A stretch of DNA of 64,000 nucleotides. Source: Sialis fuliginosa. Taxonomy: Eukaryota; Arthropoda; Insecta; Megaloptera; Sialidae. Each line of letters opens with the position of its first letter. Position 1 is the stretch's first letter. This document shows positions 1-13,108 of this stretch, one piece after another. Both the position numbers and the translations under genes were made by a program. The stretch lies in assembly GCA_961205875.1 (NCBI GenBank), contig OY540820.1, positions 1,922,001-1,986,000 of the forward strand, written 5' to 3'. Below the pieces are notes generated by a model. It was not told where the DNA came from and ran no database searches. It saw only the letters and a program-made list of their open reading frames with translations.

Positions 1-1878
1 AAACATAAATTTAAACATAAATTTAAACATAAATTACAACTATAATTTAAACATAAGTTTAAACATAAATTTAAACATAAATTTAAACATAAATTTAAAC
101 ATAAATTTAAACATAAATTTAAACATAAATTTAAACATAAATTTAAACATAAATTTAAACATAAATTTAAACATAAATTTAAACATAAATTTAAACATAA
201 ATTTAAACATAAATTTAAACATAAATTTAAACATAAAATTTAACATAAATTTAAACATAAATTTAAACATAAATTTAAACATAAATTTAAACATAAATTT
301 AAACATAAATTTAAACATAAATTTAAACATAAATTTAAACATAAATTAAAACATAAATTTAAACATAAATTTAAACATAAAATTTAAACATAAATTTAAA
401 CATAAATTTGAACTTAAATTTAAACATAAATTTAAACATTAATTTAAACATAAATTAAAACATAAATTTAAACATAAATTTAAACATAAATTTAAACATA
501 AATTTAAACATAAAATTTAACATAAATTTAAACATAAAATTTAAACATAAATTTAAACATAAATTTGAACATAAATTTAAACATAAATTTAAACATAAAT
601 TTAAACATAAATTTAAGTATAAATTTGAACTTAAATTTAAACATAAAATTTAAACATAAATTTAAACATAAATTTGAACTTAAATTTAAACATAAATTAA
701 AACATTAATTAAAACATAAACTTAGACATAAATTTATACATAAATTTAAACATAAATTTAAACATAAATTTAAACATAAATTTAAACATAAATTTAAACA
801 TAAATTTAAACATAAATTTAAACATAAATTTAAACATAAATTTAAACATAAATTTAAACATAAATTTAAACATAAATTTAAACATAAATTTAAACATAAA
901 ATTTAACATAAATTTAAACATAAATTTAAACATAAAATTTAAACATAAATTTAAACATAAATTTGAACTTAAATTTAAACATAAAATTTAAACATAAATT
1001 TAAACATAAATTTGAATCTAAATTTAAACATAAATTAAAACATTAATTAAAACATAAACTTAGACATAAATTTATACATAAATTTAAACATAAATTTAAA
1101 CATAAATTTAAACATAAATTTAAACATAAATTTAAACATAAATTAAAACAAAAAATTTGAACATAAATTTAAACATAAAATTTAAACATAAATTTAAACA
1201 TAAATTTGAACATAAATTTAAACATAAAATTTAACATAAATTTAAACATAAAATTTAAACATAAATTTAAACATGAATTTGAACATAAATTTAAACATAA
1301 ATTTAAACATAAATTTAAACATAAATTAAAACATAAACTTAAACATAAATTAAAACATAAATTTAAACATAAATTTAAACATAAATTTAAACATAAATTT
1401 AAACATAAATTTAAACATAAATTTAAACATAAATTTAAACATAAATTTAAACATAAATTATAACATAAATTTAAACATAAATTTAAACTATAATTTAAAC
1501 ATAAGTTTAAACATAAATTTAAACGTAAAATTAAACATAAGTTTAAACATAAATTTAAACATAAATTTAAACATAAATTTAAACATAAATGTAAACATAA
1601 ATTTAAACATAAATTTAAACATAAATTTAAACATAAATTTAAACATAAATTTAAACATAAATTTAAACATAAATTTAAACATAAATTTAAACATAAATTT
1701 AAACATAAATTTAAACATAAATTTAAACATAAATTTAAACATAAAATTTAACATAAATTTAAACATAAAATTTAAACATTAATTTAAACATAAATTTGAA
1801 CATAAATTTAAACATAAATTTAAACATAAATTAGCACATAAATTTAAACTTAAATTTAAACATAAATTTAAACATAAA
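1..1878 (+). repeat. 12-mer satellite block 1
   Basis: This block is almost entirely AAACATAAATTT with single-base variants (TTGAAC, CTTAAA, CATTAA). Slips such as ATAAAATTTAAC change the phase of the repeat. The sub-block marker CTTAGACATAAATTTATACA appears near 720 and 1050. The marker AACTATAATTTAAAC appears near 38 and 1487. It ends in ATTAGCACATAAATTTAAAC, the context found just before many spacers. The left end is cut by the window. No gene is visible. Confidence 0.95.
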
Positions 1879-2091
1879 TGTCAAATCTAGTCGTTTAGAC
1901 ACTAAATTTCCGATAAGTGTCCAAAAACTGATGGAATTGATTTAATATAATTTGATCTGATTGTTATGGTACGAATCGAGACGTTTATTGTCAAAATACA
2001 CCGATTTAATACAAATCGAGTCGATTTGCAGATGTTATATGTTTATTTACGTGTATGATTCAGTTTATGTTTAATCTATTGCTTATGCATG
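1879..2091 (+). repeat. Spacer copy 1 (213 bp class)
   Basis: First copy of the non-repetitive spacer, running from TGTCAAATCTAG to CTTATGCATG. Class marks are GATAAGTGTCC, TTATATGTTTA and GTATGATTCAG, all shared only with copy 5 at 8,228. It holds nine CpG sites and the dyad CAAATCGAGTCGATTTG at 2,012-2,028. I do not recognise the sequence. It has no convincing open frame, terminal inverted repeats or target-site duplication. Confidence 0.93.
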
Positions 2092-2382
2092 TTTATATTT
2101 ATGTTTATGTTTATGTTTATGTTTATGTTTATGTTTATGTTTATGTTTATGTTTATGTTTATGTTTATGTTTATGTTTATGTTTATGTTTATGTTTATGT
2201 TTATGTTTATGTTTATGTTTATGTTTATGTTTATGTTTATGTTTATGTTTATGTTTATGTTTATGTTTATGTTTATGTTTATGTTTATGTTTATGTTTAT
2301 GTTTATGTTTATGTTTATGTTTATGTTTATGTTTATGTTTATGTTTATGTTTATGTTTATGTTTATGTTTATGTTTATGTTT
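2092..2382 (+). repeat. (TTTATG)n hexamer array 1
   Basis: A 291 bp array, uniform except for a TTTATATTTATG variant at its start. It ends in the TTTTAATTAAAG junction class. Confidence 0.95.
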
Positions 2383-2424
2383 TAATTAAAGTTCAAGTTT
2401 ATGATTAAACATAAACTTAAACAT
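2365..2424. repeat. Junction palindrome (type example)
   Basis: The inner arms AAGTTTATG and CATAAACTT pair perfectly around the six-base loop ATTAAA (2,395-2,418). The symmetry extends outward imperfectly into the hexamers on the left and the 12-mers on the right. The same element lies 13 to 36 bases past the end of every complete hexamer array in the window, for example 3,831-3,854 and 53,117-53,140, and reversed at 58,690-58,713. It marks the point where repeat polarity flips. Confidence 0.8.
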
Positions 2425-3301
2425 AAATTTAAACATAAATTTAAACATAAATTTAAACATAAATTTAAACATAAATTAAAACATAAACTTAAACATAAAT
2501 TAAAACATAAATTTAAACATAAATTTAAACATAAATTTAAACATAAATTTAAACATAAATTTAAACATAAATTTAAACATAAATTTAAACATAAATTAAA
2601 ACATAAATTTAAACTTAAATTTAAATAAAAATTTAAACATAAATTTAAACATAAATTATAACATAAATTTAAACATAAATTTAAACATAAATTTAAACTT
2701 AAATTTAAACATAAATTTAAACATAAATTTAAACATAAATTTAAACATAAATTCAAACATAAATTTAAACATAAATTTAAACATAAATTATAACATAAAT
2801 TAAACATAAATTTAAACATAAATTTAAACATAAATTATAACATAAATTAAACATAAATTTAAACTTAAATTTAAACATAAATTTAAACATAAATTTAAAC
2901 ATAAAATTAAACATAAGTCTAAACATAAATTTAAACATAAATTTAAACATAAATTAAAACATAAATTTAAACTTAAATTTAAACATAAATTTAAACATAA
3001 ATTTAAACATAAATTTAAACATAAATTTAAACATAAATTTAAACATAAATTTAAACATAATTTTAAACATAAATTAAAACATAAATTAAAACATAAATTT
3101 AAACATAAATTTAAACATAAATTAAAACATAAATTTAAACTTAAATTTAAACATAAATTTAAACATAAATTTAAACATAAATTTAAACATAAATTTAAAC
3201 ATAAAATTAAACAAAAGTTTAAACATAAATTTAAACATAAATTTAAACACAAATTAGAACATAAATTTAAACTTAAATTTAAACATAAATTTAAACATAA
3301 A
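2383..3301 (+). repeat. 12-mer satellite block 2
   Basis: It begins with the junction palindrome at 2,395-2,418. Single-base losses such as TATAACATAAATTAAAC disturb the 12-bp phase. The part from 2,383 to ~2,870 recurs at 3,819 with an offset of 1,436 bp. It ends in AAATTAGAACATAAATTTAAAC before spacer 2. Confidence 0.94.
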
Positions 3302-3515
3302 TGTCAAATCTAGTCGTTTAGACACAAAATTTCCGATAAGTATCCAAAAACTGATGGAATTGATTTAATATAATTTGATCTGATTGTTATGGTACGAATC
3401 GAGACGTTTATTGTCAAAATACACCGATTTAATACAAATCGAGTCGATTTGCAGATGTTATATTGTTTATTTACGTGTATGATTTAGTTTATGTTTAATC
3501 TATTGCTTATGCATG
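3302..3515 (+). repeat. Spacer copy 2 (214 bp class)
   Basis: It carries GACACAAAATTTCC, a variant shared only with copy 3. It also has one extra T in TTATATTGTTTA relative to copy 1, which defines the 214 bp class. Confidence 0.93.
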
Positions 3516-3818
3516 TTTTTGTTTATGTTTATGTTTATGTTTATGTTTATGTTTATGTTTATGTTTATGTTTATGTTTATGTTTATGTTTATGTTTATGT
3601 TTATGTTTATGTTTATGTTTATGTTTATGTTTATGTTTATGTTTATGTTTATGTTTATGTTTATGTTTATGTTTATGTTTATGTTTATGTTTATGTTTAT
3701 GTTTATGTTTATGTTTATGTTTATGTTTATGTTTATGTTTATGTTTATGTTTATGTTTATGTTTATGTTTATGTTTATGTTTATGTTTATGTTTATGTTT
3801 ATGTTTATGTTTATGTTT
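3516..3818 (+). repeat. (TTTATG)n hexamer array 2
   Basis: A 303 bp array, exactly two hexamers longer than array 1. It starts TTTTTG and ends in the TTTTAATTAAAG junction class. Confidence 0.95.
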
Positions 3819-4617
3819 TAATTAAAGTTCAAGTTTATGATTAAACATAAACTTAAACATAAATTTAAACATAAATTTAAACATAAATTTAAACATAAAT
3901 TTAAACATAAATTAAAACATAAACTTAAACATAAATTAAAACATAAATTTAAACATAAATTTAAACATAAATTTAAACATAAATTTAAACATAAATTTAA
4001 ACATAAATTTAAACATAAATTTAAACATAAATTAAAACATAAATTTAAACTTAAATTTAAATAAAAATTTAAACATAAATTTAAACATAAATTATAACAT
4101 AAATTTAAACATAAATTTAAACATAAATTTAAACTTAAATTTAAACATAAATTTAAACATAAATTTAAACATAAATTTAAACATAAATTCAAACATAAAT
4201 TTAAACATAAATTTAAACATAAATTATAACATAAATTAAACATAAATTTAAACATAAATTTAAACATAAATTATAACATAAATTAAACATAAATTTAAAC
4301 TTAAATTTAAACATAAATTTAAACATAAATTTAAACATAAAATTAAACATAAGTCTAAACATAAATTTAAACATAAATTTAAACATAAATTAAAACATAA
4401 ATTTAAACTTAAATTTAAACATAAATTTAAACATAAATTTAAACATAAATTTAAACATAAATTTAAACATAAATTTAAACATAAATTTAAACATAAATTT
4501 AAACATAAATTTAAACATAAAATTAAACATAAGTTTAAACATAAATTTAAACATAAATTTAAACACAAATTAGAACATAAATTTAAACTTAAATTTAAAC
4601 ATAAATTTAAACATAAA
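3819..4617 (+). repeat. 12-mer satellite block 3
   Basis: Near-copy of block 2 at an offset of 1,436 bp, including its TTTAAATAAAAATTT interruption. It is shorter because part of the interior present in block 2 is missing. Confidence 0.94.
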
Positions 4618-4831
4618 TGTCAAATCTAGTCGTTTAGACACAAAATTTCCGATAAGTATCCAAAAACTGATGGAATTGATTTAATATAATTTGATCTGAT
4701 TGTTATGGTACGAATCGAGACGTTTATTGTCAAAATACACCGATTTAATACAAATCGAGTCGATTTGCAGATGTTATATTGTTTATTTACGTGTATGATT
4801 TAGTTTATGTTTAATCTATTGCTTATGCATG
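4618..4831 (+). repeat. Spacer copy 3 (214 bp class)
   Basis: Shares GACACAAAATTTCC with copy 2, yet the array after it is of a different class. That suggests exchange or conversion between units. Confidence 0.93.
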
Positions 4832-5254
4832 TTTTTGTTTATGTTTATGTTTATGTTAATGTTTATGTTTATGTTTATGTTTATGTTTATGTTTATGTTT
4901 ATGTTTATGTTTATGTTTATGTTTATGTTTATGTTTATGTTTATGTTTATGTTTATGTTTATGTTTATGTTTATGTTTATGTTTATGTTTATGTTTATGT
5001 TTATGTTTATGTTTATGTTTATGTTTATGTTTATGTTTATGTTTATGTTTATGTTTATGTTTATGTTTATGTTTATGTTTATGTTTATGTTTATGTTTAT
5101 GTTTATGTTTATGTTTATGTTTATGTTTATGTTTATGTTTATGTTTATGTTTATGTTTATGTTTATGTTTATGTTTATGTTTATGTTTATGTTTATGTTT
5201 GTGTTTGTGTTTGTGTTTATGTTTATGTTTATGTTTCTGTTTATGTTTATGTTT
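4832..5254 (+). repeat. (TTTATG)n hexamer array 3
   Basis: A 423 bp array with TTAATG near its start, three consecutive GTGTTT variants near 5,200 and one TTTCTG near its end. The following junction is TTTTAATTTAAG. Confidence 0.95.
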
Positions 5255-5611
5255 TAATTTAAGTTCAAGTTTATGATTAAACATAAACTTAAACATAAAT
5301 TTAAACATAAATTTAAACATAAATTTAAACATAAATTTAAACATAAATTAAAACATAAACTTAAACATAAATTAAAACATTAATTTAAACATAAATTTAA
5401 ACATAAATTTAAACATAAATTTAAACATAAATTAAAACATAAATTAAAACATAAATTTAAACTTAAATTTAAACATAAATTTAAACATAAATTTAAACAT
5501 AAATTTAAACATAAAATTAAACATAAGTTTAAACATAAATTTAAACATAAATTTAAACACAAATTAGAACATAAATTTAAACTTAAATTTAAACATAAAT
5601 TTAAACATAAA
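5255..5611 (+). repeat. 12-mer satellite block 4 (shortest)
   Basis: Only 357 bp: junction palindrome, a few 12-mers, and the ATTAGAACAT pre-spacer context. Confidence 0.93.
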
Positions 5612-5825
5612 TGTCAAATCTAGTCGTTTAGACACTAAATTTTCGATAAGTATCCAAAAACTGATGGAATTGATTTAATATAATTTGATCTGATTGTTAT
5701 GGTACGAATCGAGACGTTTATTGTCAAAATACACCGATTTAATACAAATCGAGTCGATTTGCAGATGTTATATTGTTTATTTACGTGTATGATTTAGTTT
5801 ATGTTTAATCTATTGCTTATGCATG
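5612..5825 (+). repeat. Spacer copy 4 (214 bp class)
   Basis: Carries the private variant AAATTTTCGATAAG (TTTCCG in other copies). Confidence 0.93.
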
Positions 5826-6290
5826 TTTTTGTTTATGTTTATGTTTATGTTAATGTTTATGTTTATGTTTGTGTTTATGTTTATGTTTATGTTTATGTTT
5901 ATGTTTATGTTTATGTTTATGTTTATGTTTATGTTTATGTTTATGTTTATGTTTATGTTTATGTTTATGTTTATGTTTATGTTTATGTTTATGTTTATGT
6001 TTATGTTTATGTTTATGTTTATGTTTATGTTTATGTTTATGTTTATGTTTATGTTTATGTTTATGTTTATGTTTATGTTTATGTTTATGTTTATGTTTAT
6101 GTTTATGTTTATGTTTATGTTTATGTTTATGTTTATGTTTATGTTTATGTTTATGTTTATGTTTATGTTTATGTTTATGTTTATGTTTATGTTTATGTTT
6201 ATGTTTATGTTTATGTTTATGTTTATGTTTATGTTTGTGTTTGTGTTTGTGTTTATGTTTATGTTTATGTTTCTGTTTATGTTTATGTTT
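5826..6290 (+). repeat. (TTTATG)n hexamer array 4
   Basis: A 465 bp array with TTAATG and TTTGTG near the start, three GTGTTT units near 6,237 and TTTCTG before the end. Confidence 0.95.
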
Positions 6291-8227
6291 TAATTTAAGT
6301 TCAAGTTTATGATTAAACATAAACTTAAACATAAATTTAAACATAAATTTAAACATAAATTTAAACATAAATTTAAACATAAATTTAAACATAAATTTAA
6401 ACATAAATTATAACATAAATTTAAACATAAATTACAACTATAATTTAAACATAAGTTTAAACATAAATTTAAACATAAATTTAAACATAAATTTAAACAT
6501 AAATTTAAACATAAATTTAAACATAAATTTAAACATAAATTTAAACATAAATTTAAACATAAATTTAAACATAAATTTAAACATAAATTTAAACATAAAA
6601 TTTAACATAAATTTAAACATAAAATTTAAACATAAATTTAAACATAAATTTGAACATAAATTTAAACATAAATTTAAACATAAATTTAAACATAAATTTA
6701 AACATATATTTAAACATAAATTTAAACATAAATTTAAACATAAATTTAAACATAAATTTAAACATAAATTTAAACATAAATTTAAACATAAATTTAAACA
6801 TAAATTTAAACATAAATTTAAACATAAATTTAAACATAAATTAAAACATAAATTTAAACATAAATTTAAACATAAAATTTAAACATAAATTTAAACATAA
6901 ATTTGAACATAAATTTAAACATAAATTTAAACATTAATTTAAACATAAATTAAAACATAAATTTAAACATAAATTTAAACATAAATTTAAACATAAATTT
7001 AAACATAAAATTTAACATAAATTTAAACATAAAATTTAAACATAAATTTAAACATAAATTTGAACATAAATTTAAACATAAATTTAAACATAAATTTAAA
7101 CATAAATTTAAACATATATTTAAACATAAATTTAAACATAAATTTAAACATAAAATTAAACATAAATTTAAACATAAATTTAAACATAAATTAAAACATA
7201 AATTTAAACATAAATTTAAACATAAAATTTAAACATAAATTTAAACATAAATTTGAACTTAAATTTAAACATAAAATTTAAACATAAATTTAAACATAAA
7301 TTTGAACTTAAATTTAAACATAAATTAAAACATTAATTAAAACATAAACTTAGACATAAATTTATACATAAATTTAAACATAAATTTAAACATAAATTTA
7401 AACATAAATTTAAACATAAATTTAAACATAAATTTAAACATAAATTAAAACATAAATTTAAACATAAATTTAAACATAAAATTTAAACATAAATTTAAAC
7501 ATAAATTTGAACATAAATTTAAACATAAAATTTAACATAAATTTAAACATAAAATTTAAACATAAATTTAAACATGAATTTGAACATAAATTTAAACATA
7601 AATTTAAACATAAATTTAAACATAAATTAAAACATAAACTTAAACATAAATTAAAACATAAATTTAAACATAAATTTAAACATAAATTTAAACATAAATT
7701 TAAACATAAATTTAAACATAAATTTAAACATAAATTTAAACATAAATTTAAACATAAATTTAAACATAAATTTAAATATAAATTTAAACATAAATTTTAA
7801 CATAAATTTAAACATAAATTTAAACATAAATTTAAACATAAATTATAACATAAATTTAAACTATAATTTAAACATAAGTTTAAACATAAATTTAAACGTA
7901 AAATTAAACATAAGTTTAAACATAAATTTAAACATAAATTTAAACATAAATTTAAACATAAATTTAAACATAAATTTAAACATAAATTTAAACATAAATT
8001 TAAACATAAATTTAAACATAAATTTAAACATAAATTTAAACATAAATTTAAACATAAATTTAAACATAAATTTAAACATAAATTTAAACATAAAATTTAA
8101 CATAAATTTAAACATAAAATTTAAACATTAATTTAAACATAAATTTGAACATAAATTTAAACATAAATTTAAACATAAATTAGCACATAAATTTAAACTT
8201 AAATTTAAACATAAATTTAAACATAAA
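6291..8227 (+). repeat. 12-mer satellite block 5
   Basis: A 1.94 kb block with sub-block markers ACAACTATAATTT (~6,431), CATATATTT (~6,704 and ~7,112) and CTTAGACATAAATTTATACA (~7,348). Its end, from about 7,500 on, resembles the end of block 1 (1,206-1,878), which matches the likeness of spacers 1 and 5. Confidence 0.94.
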
Positions 8228-8440
8228 TGTCAAATCTAGTCATTTAGACACTAAATTTCCGATAAGTGTCCAAAAACTGATGGAATTGATTTAATATAAT
8301 TTGATCTGATTGTTATGGTACGAATCGAGACGTTTATTGTCAAAATACACCGATTTAATACAAATCGAGTCGATTTGCAGATGTTATATGTTTATTTACG
8401 TGTATGATTCAGTTTATGTTTAATCTATTGCTTATGCATG
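8228..8440 (+). repeat. Spacer copy 5 (213 bp class)
   Basis: Sister of copy 1 (GATAAGTGTCC, GTATGATTCAG). It has TAGTCATTTAG where all other copies with this part keep TAGTCG, an apparent CG-to-CA transition. Confidence 0.93.
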
Positions 8441-8743
8441 TTTATATTTATGTTTATGTTTATGTTTATGTTTATGTTTATGTTTATGTTTATGTTTATG
8501 TTTATGTTTATGTTTATGTTTATGTTTATGTTTATGTTTATGTTTATGTTTATGTTTATGTTTATGTTTATGTTTATGTTTATGTTTATGTTTATGTTTA
8601 TGTTTATGTTTATGTTTATGTTTATGTTTATGTTTATGTTTATGTTTATGTTTATGTTTATGTTTATGTTTATGTTTATGTTTATGTTTATGTTTATGTT
8701 TATGTTTATGTTTATGTTTATGTTTATGTTTATGTTTATGTTT
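8441..8743 (+). repeat. (TTTATG)n hexamer array 5
   Basis: A 303 bp array with the TTTATATTTATG start seen in array 1 and the TTTTAATTAAAG junction. Confidence 0.95.
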
Positions 8744-10581
8744 TAATTAAAGTTCAAGTTTATGATTAAACATAAACTTAAACATAAATTTAAACATAAA
8801 TTTAAACATAAATTTAAACATAAATTTAAACATAAATTAAAACATAAACTTAAACATAAATTAAAACATAAATTTAAACATAAATTTAAACATAAATTAA
8901 AACATAAACTTAAACATAAATTAAAACATTAATTTAAACATAAATTTAAACATAAATTTAAACATAAATTTAAACATAAATTAAAACATAAATTAAAACA
9001 TAAATTTAAACTTAAATTTAAACATAAATTTAAACATAAATTTAAACATAAATTTAAACATAAAATTAAACATAAGTTTAAACATAAATTTAAACATAAA
9101 TTTAAACATAAAATTTAAACATAAATTTAAACATAAATTTGAACATAAATTTAAACATAAAATTTAACATAAATTTAAACATAAAATTTAAACATAAATT
9201 TAAACATAAATTTGAACATAAATTTAAACATAAATTTAAACATAAATTTAAACATAAATTAAAACATAAACTTAAACATAAATTAAAACATAAATTTAAA
9301 CATAAATTTAAACATAAATTTAAACATAAATTTAAACATAAATTTAAACATAAATTTAAACATAAATTTAAACATAAATTTAAACATAAATTTAAACATA
9401 AATTTAAACATAAATTTAAACATAAATTTAAACATAAATTTAAACATAAATTTAAACATAAATTTAAACATAAATTTAAACATAAAATTTAACATAAATT
9501 TAAACATAAAATTTAAACATAAATTTAAACATAAATTTGAACATAAATTTAAACATAAATTTAAACATAAATTTAAACATAAATTTAAACATATATTTAA
9601 ACATAAATTTAAACATAAATTTAAACATAAATTTAAACATAAATTTAAACATAAATTTAAACATAAATTTAAACATAAATTTAAACATAAATTTAAACAT
9701 AAATTTTAACATAAATTTAAACATAAATTTAAACATAAATTTAAACATAAATTAAAACATAAATTTAAACATAAATTTAAACTATAATTTAAACATAAGT
9801 TTAAACATAAATTTAAACATAAATTTAAACATAAATTTAAACATAAATTTAAACATAAATTTAAACATAAATTTAAACATAAATTTAAACATAAATTTAA
9901 ACATAAATTTAAACATAAATTTAAACATAAATTTAAACATAAATTTAAACATAAAATTTAACATAAATTTAAACATAAAATTTAAACATAAATTTAAACA
10001 TAAATTTGAACATAAATTTAAACATAAATTTAAACATAAATTTAAACATAAATTTAAACATATATTTAAACATAAATTTAAACATAAATTTAAACAAAAA
10101 TTTAAACATAAATTTAAACATAAATTTAAACATAAATTTTAACATAAATTTAAACATAAATTTAAACATAAATTTAAACATAAATTATAACATAAATTTA
10201 AACATAAATTTAAACTATAATTTAAACATAAGTTTAAACATAAATTTAAACGTAAAATTAAACATAAGTTTAAACATAAATTTAAACATAAATTTAAACA
10301 TAAATTTAAACATAAATTTAAACATAAATTTAAACATAAATTTAAACATAAATTTAAACATAAATTTAAACATAAATTTAAACATAAATTTAAACATAAA
10401 TTTAAACATAAATTTAAACATAAATTTAAACATAAATTTAAACATAAAATTTAACATAAATTTAAACATAAAATTTAAACATTAATTTAAACATAAATTT
10501 GAACATAAATTTAAACATAAATTTAAACATAAATTAGCACATAAATTTAAACTTAAATTTAAACATAAATTTAAACATAAA
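8744..10581 (+). repeat. 12-mer satellite block 6
   Basis: Contains a 469 bp internal period: the TTTGAACATAAATTT marker at 9,537 recurs at 10,006. The stretch 10,006-10,485 recurs at 12,295, 16,464 and 20,404. Confidence 0.94.
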
Positions 10582-10795
10582 TGTCAAATCTAGTCGTTTA
10601 GACACTAAATTTCCGATAAGTATCCAAAAACTGATGGAATTGATTTAATATAATTTGATCTGATTGTTATGGTACGAATCGAGACGTTTATTGTCAAAAT
10701 ACACCGATTTAATACAAATCGAGTCGATTTGCAGATGTTATATTGTTTATTTACGTGTATGATTTAGTTTATGTTTAATCTATTGCTTATGCATG
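10582..10795 (+). repeat. Spacer copy 6 (214 bp class)
   Basis: Consensus 214 bp form, matching copy 11 at 20,980 in both spacer and array class. Confidence 0.93.
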
Positions 10796-11056
10796 TTTTT
10801 GTTTATGTTTATGTTTATGTTTATGTTTATGTTTATGTTTATGTTTATGTTTATGTTTATGTTTATGTTTATGTTTATGTTTATGTTTATGTTTATGTTT
10901 ATGTTTATGTTTATGTTTATGTTTATGTTTATGTTTATGTTTATGTTTATGTTTATGTTTATGTTTATGTTTATGTTTATGTTTATGTTTATGTTTATGT
11001 TTATGTTTATGTTTATGTTTATGTTTATGTTTATGTTTATGTTTATGTTTATGTTT
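10796..11056 (+). repeat. (TTTATG)n hexamer array 6
   Basis: A 261 bp uniform array with no internal variants. It ends in TTTTAATTAAAG. Confidence 0.95.
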
Positions 11057-12894
11057 TAATTAAAGTTCAAGTTTATGATTAAACATAAACTTAAACATAA
11101 ATTTAAACATAAATTTAAACATAAATTTAAACATAAATTTAAACATAAATTAAATCATAAACTTAAACATAAATTAAAACATAAATTTAAACATAAATTT
11201 AAACATAAATTAAAACATAAACTTAAACATAAATTAAAACATTAATTTAAACATAAATTTAAACATAAATTTAAACATAAATTTAAACATAAATTAAAAC
11301 ATAAATTAAAACATAAATTTAAACTTAAATTTAAACATAAATTTAAACATAAATTTAAACATAAATTTAAACATAAAATTAAACATAAGTTTAAACATAA
11401 ATTTAAACATAAATTTAAACATAAAATTTAAACATAAATTTAAACATAAATTTGAACATAAATTTAAACATAAAATTTAACATAAATTTAAACATAAAAT
11501 TTAAACATAAATTTAAACATAAATTTGAACATAAATTTAAACATAAATTTAAACATAAATTTAAACATAAATTAAAACATAAACTTAAACATAAATTAAA
11601 ACATAAATTTAAACATAAATTTAAACTAAAATTTAAACATAAATTTAAACATAAATTTAAACATAAATTTAAACATAAATTTAAACATAAATTTAAACAT
11701 AAATTTAAACATAAATTTAAACATAAATTTAAACATAAATTTAAACATAAATTTAAACATAAATTTAAACATAAAATTTAACATAAATTTAAACATAAAA
11801 TTTAAACATAAATTTAAACATAAATTTGAACATAAATTTAAACATAAATTTAAACATAAATTTAAACATAAATTTAAACATATATTTAAACATAAATTTA
11901 AACATAAATTTAAACATAAATTTAAACATAAATTTAAACATAAATTTAAACATAAATTTAAACATAAATTTAAACATAAATTTAAACATAAATTTTAACA
12001 TAAATTTAAACATAAATTTAAACATAAATTTAAACATAAATTAAAACATAAATTTAAACATAAATTTAAACTATAATTTAAACATAAGTTTAAACATAAA
12101 TTTAAACATAAATTTAAACATAAATTTAAACATAAATTTAAACATAAATTTAAACATAAATTTAAACATAAATTTAAACATAAATTTAAACATAAATTTA
12201 AACATAAATTTAAACATAAATTTAAACATAAATTTAAACATAAAATTTAACATAAATTTAAACATAAAATTTAAACATAAATTTAAACATAAATTTGAAC
12301 ATAAATTTAAACATAAATTTAAACATAAATTTAAACATAAATTTAAACATATATTTAAACATAAATTTAAACATAAATTTAAACAAAAATTTAAACATAA
12401 ATTTAAACATAAATTTAAACATAAATTTTAACATAAATTTAAACATAAATTTAAACATAAATTTAAACATAAATTATAACATAAATTTAAACATAAATTT
12501 AAACTATAATTTAAACATAAGTTTAAACATAAATTTAAACGTAAAATTAAACATAAGTTTAAACATAAATTTAAACATAAATTTAAACATAAATTTAAAC
12601 ATAAATTTAAACATAAATTTAAACATAAATTTAAACATAAATTTAAACATAAATTTAAACATAAATTTAAACATAAATTTAAACATAAATTTAAACATAA
12701 ATTTAAACATAAATTTAAACATAAATTTAAACATAAAATTTAACATAAATTTAAACATAAAATTTAAACATTAATTTAAACATAAATTTGAACATAAATT
12801 TAAACATAAATTTAAACATAAATTAGCACATAAATTTAAACTTAAATTTAAACATAAATTTAAACTTAAATTTAAACATAAATTTAAACATAAA
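11057..12894 (+). repeat. 12-mer satellite block 7
   Basis: Has the AAATTAAATCATAAAC variant near 11,150, shared with the block after array 11 (~21,555). Markers at 11,826 and 12,295 repeat the 469 bp period. The pre-spacer context carries an extra TTAAACTTAAATTT step. Confidence 0.94.
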
Positions 12895-13108
12895 TGTCAA
12901 ATCTAGTCGTTTAGACACTAAATTTCCGATAAGTATCCAAAAACTGATGGAATTGATTTAATATAATTTGATCTGATTGTTATGGTACGAATCGAGACGT
13001 TTATTGTCAAAATACACCGATTTAATACAAATCGAGTCGATTTGCAGATGTTATATTGTTTATTTACGTGTATGATTTAGTTTATGTTTAATCTATTGCT
13101 TATGCATG
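12895..13108 (+). repeat. Spacer copy 7 (214 bp class)
   Basis: Consensus spacer, the first of three (7, 9, 12) followed by an array carrying a double TTAATG. Confidence 0.93.

Noticed and set aside
1930-1965. TATA-box-like promoter (TTTAATATAATTTG) in the spacer
   Set aside because: In such AT-rich DNA this match has little weight. There is no gene downstream and no other core promoter signal.
1879-2091. Spacer as a MITE or other small transposon inserted many times
   Set aside because: Ends have no terminal inverted repeats or target-site duplications. Every copy sits in the same 12-mer and hexamer context, so it multiplied with the unit.
1879-2091. CENP-B box
   Set aside because: The spacer has no match to the TTCG-N-A-N-CGGG pattern; GGG does not occur in it.
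2092-2382. Telomere-like repeat
   Set aside because: TTTATG differs from the known telomere motifs (TTAGGG, TTTAGGG, TTAGG, TTAGGC and the like), lacks G runs, and is interior and flanked by spacers on both strands.
1879-2382. CRISPR-like alternation of repeats and unique spacers
   Set aside because: The unique element is the same sequence each time and the repeats are 6 or 12 bp in long tracts. This is the opposite of short repeats with different spacers, and no cas gene is present.
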